Source: Clostridia bacterium
Lineage (GTDB): Bacteria > Bacillota_A > Clostridia > Oscillospirales > CAG-272
Assembly (NCBI GenBank): GCA_017935805.1
Contig: JAGBGV010000402.1
Span: 1 to 11,526 of the forward strand
Reading direction: 5' to 3'
Length of the DNA stretch: 11,526 nucleotides
Below are positions 6,280 to 11,526 of this stretch, piece after piece (the stretch's first letter is position 1; every line of letters starts with the position of its first letter). The notes under the pieces are model-generated. The model searched no databases. It had not been told where the DNA came from and worked only from the letters and a program-made list of their open reading frames with translations. The translations under genes were made by a program, and so were the position numbers.

Positions 6280-7173
6280 TTAGATTAATCTATATTTTTT
6301 CAGCACATCTGTAAGCCGCGCAAGATTATCATTACCGATTTCGCAAAGCGGCAACCTTAATGTGCCGCTGCAAAGTCCCGTTATCTCACAAGCGGCTTTT
6401 ATCGGTATTGGATTTACCTCGCAGAACAATGCTTTGAACAGTTCGTGATACTTCTTTTGAGCACTTGCCGCTGCAACGATATTACCTGACACGGCTGATA
6501 CTGCCATATCGTGCATCTCTCGGGGGATAATGTTTGCCGCAACAGAGATCACGCCGCATCCGCCGAGTGATATTATCGGAACTGTCTGATCATCGTTTCC
6601 ACTGTAAAGTGCCAGCTTGTCACCTACACGGGAAGCTATGTCTGCCGCATAGGAAATGTTACCTGAGGCCTCTTTTATACCCACGATATTCGGGTGATCC
6701 GCAATCCGCTCATATACTGAAAGCGGAATATTTACTCCGGTGCGGGAGGGGATGTTGTACAGTATAGTCGGACAGTCAGCTGCATCCGCTATGGCAGAGA
6801 AGTGACGTACAAGCCCCTCATCACTCGCCTTATTGTAGTAAGGAGAGACTACGAGGATTCCATCGCATCCGCACTCTCGTGCAAATTTTGACAGCTCAAC
6901 GGAATAGGCAGTTCTGTTTGTGCCTGTGCCTACGATCAGCGGAACTCTGCCGCCAACCTTTTCAGCTGCGTAACTGATGCATTCGCGCCTCTCTTTGTCG
7001 GTCATGGTGGATGACTCGCCTGTTGTGCCAAGTACTAAAATTGCGTCAGTGTCCGAGGAGACTTGAAAGTCAATCAGCCTGCCGAGAGAGGGAAGATCGA
7101 GAGAACCGTCGCTGTAAAACGGTGTAACCAGGGCAACACACGACCCTGTGAACGGTAATGATTTATATGACAT
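6280..7173 (-). CDS. dapA: 4-hydroxy-tetrahydrodipicolinate synthase
   Basis: This 297-residue enzyme condenses pyruvate with aspartate semialdehyde, the first committed step toward lysine and diaminopimelate (and dipicolinate in spore formers). The family motifs are present: GTTGES (49-54, with the catalytic-triad threonine), SPYYNK (110-115), LYNIPSRTG (138-146, catalytic Tyr139 and substrate-binding Arg144) and the Schiff-base Lys167 in GIKEASG. These point to true DapA rather than neuraminate lyase or another aldolase of the family. The start at 7173 is set by GGAG six bases upstream and by homology; a longer frame to 7263 would run through the promoter. It is first in a two-gene operon and divergent from queA. 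Confidence 0.95.
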   Translation of the reverse strand: MSYKSLPFTGSCVALVTPFYSDGSLDLPSLGRLIDFQVSSDTDAILVLGTTGESSTMTDKERRECISYAAEKVGGRVPLIVGTGTNRTAYSVELSKFARECGCDGILVVSPYYNKASDEGLVRHFSAIADAADCPTILYNIPSRTGVNIPLSVYERIADHPNIVGIKEASGNISYAADIASRVGDKLALYSGNDDQTVPIISLGGCGVISVAANIIPREMHDMAVSAVSGNIVAAASAQKKYHELFKALFCEVNPIPIKAACEITGLCSGTLRLPLCEIGNDNLARLTDVLKKYRLI

Positions 7174-7208
7174 AGTAAACTCCAAACATAAATTGATCGA
7201 AAACAGTT

Positions 7209-7252
7209 GAAAACGGCCGCGATGTGTTATATAATTATAAATAGCCGTTTTC
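7209..7252. promoter_or_regulatory. Inverted repeat bracketing the dapA -10 box and start region
   Basis: Perfect 9-bp arms GAAAACGGC (7209-7217) and GCCGTTTTC (7244-7252) are separated by 26 bases. On the minus strand the upstream arm lies in the promoter spacer and the downstream arm lies past the expected start site. A further direct GAAAAC copy occurs at 7199-7204, ten bases (about one helix turn) from the copy at 7209-7214. This could be a regulator-binding arrangement or a leader structure; no T-run follows. The function is inferred from position only. Confidence 0.45.
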
Positions 7253-7263
7253 TTACAATACAA
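7234..7263 (-). promoter_or_regulatory. SigA-type promoter of dapA
   Basis: On the minus strand TTGTAT (7258-7263), an 18-base spacer and a perfect TATAAT (7234-7239). The dapA ATG is about 60 bases downstream of the -10 box. Confidence 0.65.
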
Positions 7264-7281
7264 TTTATGCCGAGCGAAGTC

Positions 7282-7295
7282 TATTGTTTACAATA
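7282..7295. promoter_or_regulatory. Short palindrome in the dapA/queA divergent spacer
   Basis: TATTGT (7282-7287) and ACAATA (7290-7295) are perfect 6-bp arms around TT. Related ACAAT words occur nearby at 7255-7264. It might be an operator for either divergent gene, but A/T-rich palindromes of this size arise by chance. No convincing queA promoter could be placed in this spacer. Confidence 0.25.
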
Positions 7296-7366
7296 ATGAT
7301 AACACGCACACCACGGTTTGTCAAGGCACGGCTGGTAACCGAAATAAAACAAATCGGAGCTGAATT

Positions 7367-8467
7367 ATGATTAAAAATGCACTTCCGCAGACTGATTTGC
7401 GTATGTCGGATTTTTATTATGACTTGCCTGAGGAGAGAATAGCACAAACTCCCCTTGAGCCCCGTGACTCATCCCGCCTTTTGGTTCTCGACCGAGAAAG
7501 TGACACTATTGAGCACAAGGTGTTCAGAGACATTATCGACTATCTTGAGCCGGGAGACGTGCTTGTTGTTAACGATACCAGAGTTATCCCCGCGCGAATC
7601 ATCGGTCACAGAAAGCTGCGCTACGATGAATTCACAAAAGAAAAGGTGGAAACCGGATCAACAGCCCCTGTTGAGCTTTTGCTTCTCAAACAGCGTGAGA
7701 ACGATGTGTGGGAGGCGCTTGCAGGACCCGGAAAACGAGCAAAGCCGGGAGACGTTATCGAATTCGGTGACGGACTTCTTGAGGCTCATATCCTTGATGT
7801 AATTGAAGGTGGATGCAGACTTGTTAAGTTTATCGTTAATGGTGCTGAAACAATGTTTGAAGCTCTTGACATCCTCGGCACAATGCCACTTCCACCGTAC
7901 ATTACGGAAAAGCTTGACAATCCCGAAAGATACCAGACTGTGTACTCTCGTCACCAAGGATCAGCTGCAGCACCAACCGCGGGACTTCATTTTACTCCCG
8001 AATTGCTCGAGCGCATCAAGGAAAAAGGAATCGAGATAGTTCCCGTATTGCTTCATGTAGGACTTGGCACGTTCAGACCTGTAAAAGAGGACAAGATAGC
8101 TGATCACGAAATGCATTCCGAGTACATTCGCGTGACAGAAGAATCAGCAAAAATTATAAACGAACGCAAGGCGGCAGGCGGCAGAGTTATCGCTGTAGGA
8201 ACAACATCATGCCGTGTTCTTGAATCTGCGTCTACTGATGACGGAGTGCTTCAGACTGTTGACACCGACACAGGAATTTTTATCTACCCGGGATATAAAT
8301 TCAAGATAGTTGACGCGCTTATCACCAACTTCCATTTGCCGGAAAGTACACTTCTCATGCTTGTGTCTGCTCTTTCAAGCCGTGAGCAGATAATGAAGGC
8401 ATATAACACCGCAGTGGAAGAAAAGTACCGCTTCTTCAGCTTTGGAGATGCAATGTTTATTAAGTAA
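7367..8467 (+). CDS. queA: tRNA preQ1(34) S-adenosylmethionine ribosyltransferase-isomerase
   Basis: A 366-residue QueA, which transfers and isomerises the ribosyl part of SAM onto preQ1 at tRNA position 34 to make epoxyqueuosine. Diagnostic stretches are [16 protein letters not shown] (15-30), [14 protein letters not shown] (67-80), MPLPPYI (173-179), [13 protein letters not shown] (198-210), [11 protein letters not shown] (229-239), [11 protein letters not shown] (276-286) and NFHLPESTL (321-329). It is slightly longer than usual because of about ten extra N-terminal residues and a charged insert around 82-98. The ATG at 7367 is supported by GGAG seven bases upstream; the ATG at 7403, closer to the usual family start, has no ribosome binding site. 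It is divergent from dapA and leads a rightward cluster. No tgt gene follows, although queA and tgt are often adjacent. Confidence 0.96.
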   Translation: MIKNALPQTDLRMSDFYYDLPEERIAQTPLEPRDSSRLLVLDRESDTIEHKVFRDIIDYLEPGDVLVVNDTRVIPARIIGHRKLRYDEFTKEKVETGSTAPVELLLLKQRENDVWEALAGPGKRAKPGDVIEFGDGLLEAHILDVIEGGCRLVKFIVNGAETMFEALDILGTMPLPPYITEKLDNPERYQTVYSRHQGSAAAPTAGLHFTPELLERIKEKGIEIVPVLLHVGLGTFRPVKEDKIADHEMHSEYIRVTEESAKIINERKAAGGRVIAVGTTSCRVLESASTDDGVLQTVDTDTGIFIYPGYKFKIVDALITNFHLPESTLLMLVSALSSREQIMKAYNTAVEEKYRFFSFGDAMFIK

Positions 8468-8482
8468 AGGAGATATACGTTA

Positions 8483-8521
8483 TTGACTTCTTTATTGGTG
8501 CGGGAGAAAAGGAATTTTTAG
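8483..8521 (+). other. Possible 12-codon leader ORF with strong ribosome binding site
   Basis: AAGGAG (8467-8472), starting at the last base of the queA stop codon, is a strong ribosome binding site with no ATG or GTG at normal distance. The only usable start is TTG at 8483 (ten-base spacing), which would give the 12-residue MTSLLVREKRNF and stop at 8519-8521, 12 bases before the next gene. It may be a short leader peptide coupling translation to that gene, or the remains of a lost start codon. No homology is recognised. Confidence 0.25.
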
Positions 8522-8533
8522 AGTGGTACAATT

Positions 8534-8788
8534 ATGTTGAATTTTTTAATGAACTTTTTAATAGCCTTGTTGCCAATAATTGCGGCATCATTAATTTTGA
8601 GATTTGTCAGGAAAACACCTATATATCAAAACAGAGTCAAACGGATAATTGTTGCAATCGTTGCATGTCTAATATTTATTATTTATGCAGTAATGTCTAA
8701 ACGGCTTATCGATGTTCCTGAGTGGGTATCAAATATTCAAGGTGCTAATATAGTTGTTTTTTTGATTCGTTGGTTTGAGCGGAAGTAA
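8534..8788 (+). CDS. Small two-helix membrane protein, unknown function
   Basis: I do not recognise a family. The 84-residue product has two strongly hydrophobic segments (~3-25 and ~37-54) joined by a basic loop (RFVRKTPIYQNRVKR), and a C-terminal hydrophobic stretch (~71-80) ending in RWFERK. By the positive-inside rule the basic loop would face the cytoplasm. The ATG is the first start after an in-frame stop at 8519-8521; the nearest ribosome-binding match is the weak GAGTGG at 8521-8526. It lies 66 bases after queA and 35 bases before the deaminase gene with no terminator on either side, so it is probably co-transcribed. Its coding sequence is more A/T-rich than queA. Confidence 0.6.
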   Translation: MLNFLMNFLIALLPIIAASLILRFVRKTPIYQNRVKRIIVAIVACLIFIIYAVMSKRLIDVPEWVSNIQGANIVVFLIRWFERK

Positions 8789-8823
8789 TAAAATGTTTTA
8801 CGAATCTTGCAAAAGGAGAAAAC

Positions 8824-9270
8824 ATGACAAACGACATCTGGACAACGTTATATAATAAAGCGGTAGCTGTGCAAAATCCCTGTGTGATCTCACCGTTTAT
8901 TGAGGCGGGAGGGGTTGGCGCTGCAATACTGACAAAAAGCGGAAATATTTATACCGGTGTCTGTATAGATACGGCAAGCACCCTCGGAATGTGTGCAGAG
9001 CGAAATGCAATAGCCAACATGATTACAAACGGCGAGCATAATATTGACAAGGTAGTTGCTGTCATGCCAAACGGTAAGGTCGGATCTCCTTGCGGTGCGT
9101 GCCGCGAGTTTATGATGCAGCTTGCCTGTGACAGCGGTGAGATAGAAGTACTTACCGATTACGAAAGTCGAACTGTAGTAAAACTAAAAGAACTTTTCCC
9201 GGACTGGTGGGGAAAAGAGCGTTATGAACAAAACAAAAACGCTTCAATTATACATAATGACGATTTTTAA
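8824..9270 (+). CDS. Cytidine-deaminase-family zinc hydrolase
   Basis: This 148-residue protein has the complete zinc site of the small homotetrameric cytidine deaminase group: CAERNAI (Cys57 as ligand, Glu59 as proton shuttle) and PCGACRE (Cys90 and Cys93). The N-terminal half has the PFIEAGGVGAAILTKSGNIYTGVCID substrate-binding strand-loop region (from 24). These enzymes hydrolyse cytidine or deoxycytidine to uridine; the related blasticidin-S deaminase group shares the fold and motifs, and the C-terminal LFPDWWGKERYE suggests a non-canonical subgroup, so no symbol is assigned. AAGGAG lies five bases before the ATG. It is the last gene of the queA cluster, and a new promoter follows before the next gene. 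Confidence 0.85.
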   Translation: MTNDIWTTLYNKAVAVQNPCVISPFIEAGGVGAAILTKSGNIYTGVCIDTASTLGMCAERNAIANMITNGEHNIDKVVAVMPNGKVGSPCGACREFMMQLACDSGEIEVLTDYESRTVVKLKELFPDWWGKERYEQNKNASIIHNDDF

Positions 9271-9308
9271 CGAATCAGCTTTTGGATCTTTTATTGGAAA
9301 GATTAATA

Positions 9309-9317
9309 TGATATAAT
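9309..9317 (+). promoter_or_regulatory. Extended -10 promoter ahead of the membrane-protein/MutS-like pair
   Basis: TGA followed by a perfect TATAAT (9312-9317) forms an extended -10 element 43 bases before the start at 9361. Only a weak -35 (TTTTAT at 9289-9294, 17-base spacer) is present, which an extended -10 can tolerate. It suggests 9361-11237, and perhaps miaA, is transcribed independently of queA. Confidence 0.6.
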
Positions 9318-9360
9318 CTATATGTAACTAATAAATAATCACAAAATAATAAGGACATAT

Positions 9361-9729
9361 ATGAAGCTTGTATCACACAAACAATTAATAGATTTAACGT
9401 ATATGCTGGAACAGGATACGAAGTTTATCAAATTTCCCGTTAAACTATTCACAAATTGCTTCTATACAATATTTTTCTATAGCTTTTTTATGGGCTTGTT
9501 TGCGTATAACATTTTGTATAGTGTGTCCTTATTTATTTTATTGTTTATGTCCTACTATACTTTCTTATTTGCGAATCTGTGGAAGTTATACCGGTTATCA
9601 ATCATTAAACTACTTATGTTTCAGCTTGTTTGTTGTAGTTTTGTGATTTTTCTTGGATTTACATCTCAAAAACCATTAATTTTGCTGCTGAAATATCTCT
9701 TTTCTCTGTATTCAAGTATGTTAAATTAA
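9361..9729 (+). CDS. Multi-pass membrane protein of unknown function, paired with the MutS-like gene
   Basis: I recognise no family. The 122-residue product begins with a short soluble, partly charged segment (1-27) and then has hydrophobic segments at about 28-48, 50-72, 80-100 and possibly 104-119, rich in Phe, Leu, Tyr and Ile, with only short polar turns (ANLWKLYR, TSQKP). No catalytic motif is visible. AAGGA precedes the ATG at five-base spacing and a promoter lies upstream, so it seems a genuine gene. The coding sequence is markedly A/T-rich compared with queA or dapA. It ends 14 bases before the MutS-like gene, which argues for a functional partnership, perhaps as a membrane anchor or regulator; this is inference from position. 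Confidence 0.65.
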   Translation: MKLVSHKQLIDLTYMLEQDTKFIKFPVKLFTNCFYTIFFYSFFMGLFAYNILYSVSLFILLFMSYYTFLFANLWKLYRLSIIKLLMFQLVCCSFVIFLGFTSQKPLILLLKYLFSLYSSMLN

Positions 9730-9743
9730 TTTGGAGTGTGATT

Positions 9744-11237
9744 ATGAAAGAATTATTCGCAAAAACAAATAGCAATATTGAATCCTGGAGTGAGACCATT
9801 TCATCTCTCGGTGCTGATTCATTACTCGGAATGGGCAAGGATAAACTTGCGGAATATATCTCAACTGATTTTAAGGAAATTCTACGTCGCCAGGATATGT
9901 ATAGAGATTGTATTAATAACCCTATACTCATCTCAGCTTTTGACGAGATTTGTGAGAAGATCAAAATTATCTTTGAACTAAAGACAAAATCTGCTACATA
10001 TTCAAGTATGGAAAGCTCATTATATAATTTTAGAACGCTTGAGCTATATATTGAAATGGTTCTAAAAATTGATAATATGTATGAAGAGCTGTATGATGTT
10101 CTTAATTCTGTTATTTTGAAGGATTTTTTGGTGGCGGGTCATAATCTTGCCGAAGATAAAGATTTCGACAGCATTAGAGAATACATTATAGAAATAAATG
10201 ATAAGCTTAGAACTGTTCGCAGCTTTACAATTGGAATTAACCTAAACTCAAAGCTTGAGCCTTCAGAAATTGGGATAATTTCTATGAATGATGATCTCTT
10301 TGTGTCATCTAATTTTTTCACAAAGACATTCTCGGATTTTGACGGCACGAGGTTTGTGACTCCTCTTGTGAATCTTAGTGCTGATGCTCCTTTGCTTGAA
10401 CAGTCTTTGTATGTTTCTCTGAATCAGAGTTTAGTCAAGGCGGTAAACAAGGCGCGTCTTGCTATGATCAGTAGAATGAACGATTATTGCGATGAGTTTC
10501 TCGCGTGTTATAATGATATTCGCTATCTTAGACATACAGTTAAGTTTATTAATGGAATCGTTGAAAAGAACGCTTTATATTGTTTCCCAAAAGTTTCTAC
10601 TGAAAAAACTGAAGTTAAATATTCTTGTCCTCCAACCTTGCTTAATAAATTGGAATATAAGAATATAGTCAAGAATGACATAATATTTGAGCGAAATAAA
10701 GCACAGGTCTATATCTTGACCGGGGCTAATAGCGGGGGAAAAAGTGTTTTTTTTCGCAACGTAGGATTGCAGCAGATTCTATTTCAGCTTGGTATGCCTG
10801 TTGTTGCAAATCGCGCAGAAATGTTCCCGGTTAATAATTTGCTCACTCATATCAGCACAGACATTGATGGTAATGATGAGAGCCGGTTTGTATCTGAGTG
10901 TAAGCGCATGAGAGAGATACTGGACAAAACCGATCGACATACGATGATTTTGATGGATGAGACTTTCTCAGGAACCGGTGCATCTGAAGGAGCTGCAGTT
11001 GCTCAGCAGGTTCTGAAAACTATTTGCCACCGAGATTGCTTCTGTATTTATTCAACACATCTTCACGAAATTAACAGCTTCATAGATGAACTGAATGATA
11101 GAAGAGCAATTGTATCTCCTATGAAGGTTGAGACTAGAGATGGGAAGCGGACGTTCCGTATTATATATAATGCAGCTGACGATTACAGCCATGCCGAAGA
11201 TATTGCAAGAAAGTACGGACTTGAATTCAAGGAATAA
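9744..11237 (+). CDS. MutS-like ATPase lacking mismatch-recognition domains
   Basis: This 497-residue protein has a helical lever/core-like region (~25-300) and a MutS-type ABC ATPase domain (~305-497). Motifs are Walker A TGANSGGKS (326-334, Lys333), a signature-loop region GNDESRFVSECKRM (376-389), Walker B MILMDE (401-406) followed by TFSGTGASEG (equivalent to LGRGTS), H-loop STHLHE (437-442) and a terminal YSHAEDIARKYGL (481-493). The mismatch-binding N-terminal domain with its Phe-X-Glu motif, the connector domain and the C-terminal dimerisation helix-turn-helix are absent; there is no Smr nuclease domain as in MutS2 and no membrane helix. It belongs with the short MutS-related proteins of unclear function, not canonical repair MutS. 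The ATG at 9744 lies seven bases after GGAG; an in-frame GTG at 9738 is too close. It follows a membrane-protein gene and precedes miaA by 17 bases. Confidence 0.85.
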   Translation: MKELFAKTNSNIESWSETISSLGADSLLGMGKDKLAEYISTDFKEILRRQDMYRDCINNPILISAFDEICEKIKIIFELKTKSATYSSMESSLYNFRTLELYIEMVLKIDNMYEELYDVLNSVILKDFLVAGHNLAEDKDFDSIREYIIEINDKLRTVRSFTIGINLNSKLEPSEIGIISMNDDLFVSSNFFTKTFSDFDGTRFVTPLVNLSADAPLLEQSLYVSLNQSLVKAVNKARLAMISRMNDYCDEFLACYNDIRYLRHTVKFINGIVEKNALYCFPKVSTEKTEVKYSCPPTLLNKLEYKNIVKNDIIFERNKAQVYILTGANSGGKSVFFRNVGLQQILFQLGMPVVANRAEMFPVNNLLTHISTDIDGNDESRFVSECKRMREILDKTDRHTMILMDETFSGTGASEGAAVAQQVLKTICHRDCFCIYSTHLHEINSFIDELNDRRAIVSPMKVETRDGKRTFRIIYNAADDYSHAEDIARKYGLEFKE

Positions 11238-11254
11238 ACTGATAAGGAAACTAC

Positions 11255-11526
11255 ATGAACAAAATTAAAACGATTTCAATACTCGGACCTACCGCGTCGG
11301 GAAAAACAGGACTTGCCATAGAACTTGCGAAGAGGCTTGACGGCGAGATAATTTCCTGTGACTCCATGCAGTTGTACCGAGGAATGGATATAGGCACAGC
11401 AACTCCCGATATGGAAGAGCGCGCCGGAATACCACATCATCTGATGGACGTGGTAGACCCAGAATATGATTTTTCAGCATGGAGTATGCCAAGCTTGCTT
11501 CGGAGGCTATCGCTGATGTTGCATCC
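11255..11526 (+). pseudogene. miaA: tRNA dimethylallyltransferase, N-terminal part with apparent frameshift (truncated by window)
   Basis: MiaA adds the dimethylallyl group to A37 of tRNAs reading UNN codons. Residues 1-75 match the family closely: P-loop GPTASGKT (11-18), [15 protein letters not shown] (36-50) and [12 protein letters not shown] (58-69). AAGGA lies six bases before the ATG. From about 11480 the frame yields non-family sequence (WSMPSLLRR...), while restoring one base between 11480 and 11481 gives [19 protein letters not shown], exactly the expected continuation. So one base has been lost, either a real mutation making this a pseudogene or a sequencing/assembly error near the end. 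The loss of such an important tRNA modification gene by one base makes an error at least as likely. The rest of the gene is outside the window. Confidence 0.8.

Noticed and set aside
7174..7263. 30-residue N-terminal extension of DapA
   Set aside because: It covers the -35 and -10 boxes and the ribosome binding site; family proteins start near MSYKSLPFTGSC.
7318..7346. TTGTCA at 7318 with GAAATA 17 bases later as the queA promoter
   Set aside because: The -10 candidate matches consensus at only two positions; no queA promoter is called.
9286..9303. ATCTTT/AAAGAT hairpin after the deaminase gene as a terminator
   Set aside because: The six-base stem has only two G-C pairs and no T-run follows; it overlaps the promoter region instead.
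9709..10010. Twelve-base direct repeat TATTCAAGTATG near 9709-9720 and 9999-10010
   Set aside because: It is a single short A/T-rich match inside two coding regions with no flanking symmetry, so it does not support an attachment site or insertion.

Overview
The window looks like a chromosomal segment of an anaerobic, endospore-lineage Firmicute of class Clostridia, probably a gut-type organism. The main reasons are the C-terminal end of SpoIIIAH at the left edge, the Gram-positive gene block ylxM-ffh-rpsP-khpA, strong AGGAGG-type ribosome binding sites, consensus SigA-type promoters, and a fermentative L-lactate dehydrogenase. No transposase, integrase, tRNA, rRNA or CRISPR array was seen. 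No gene-free stretch exceeds 300 bases; the longest is the 193-base divergent dapA/queA spacer.

Layout. (1) 2-253: end of spoIIIAH (+), closed by a bidirectional terminator. (2) 299-1303: a secreted, membrane-anchored alpha/beta-hydrolase (-), divergent from a PAP2 lipid phosphatase at 1449-2006 (+); each has its own promoter. (3) 2003-2959: ldh (-), meeting the phosphatase tail-to-tail with a four-base overlap. (4) 3063-5352: the SRP/ribosome operon on the minus strand, in transcription order ylxM, ffh, rpsP, khpA. A near-perfect promoter with a 23-base palindrome starts it and a hairpin terminator ends it. (5) 5512-7173: dapA followed by a xylose-isomerase-like TIM-barrel protein (-), ending in a strong terminator. 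(6) 7367-9270: queA, a small two-helix membrane protein and a cytidine-deaminase-family enzyme (+). (7) 9361-11237: a visibly A/T-richer pair encoding a multi-pass membrane protein and a MutS-like ATPase without the mismatch-recognition domains. (8) 11255-end: the start of miaA, with an apparent one-base frameshift near the window edge.

How it fits together. Most genes are housekeeping: membrane-protein targeting and translation (ffh, ylxM, rpsP, khpA), lysine/peptidoglycan precursor synthesis (dapA), tRNA modification (queA, miaA), envelope lipid recycling (PAP2), fermentation (ldh) and nucleoside salvage. The best candidate for something little described is the membrane-protein plus MutS-like pair at 9361-11237. 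It lies immediately upstream of miaA, where many bacteria carry mutS-mutL-miaA, but this MutS homologue is not the canonical repair protein. Two operator-like inverted repeats overlapping the ylxM and dapA promoters also deserve a second look.
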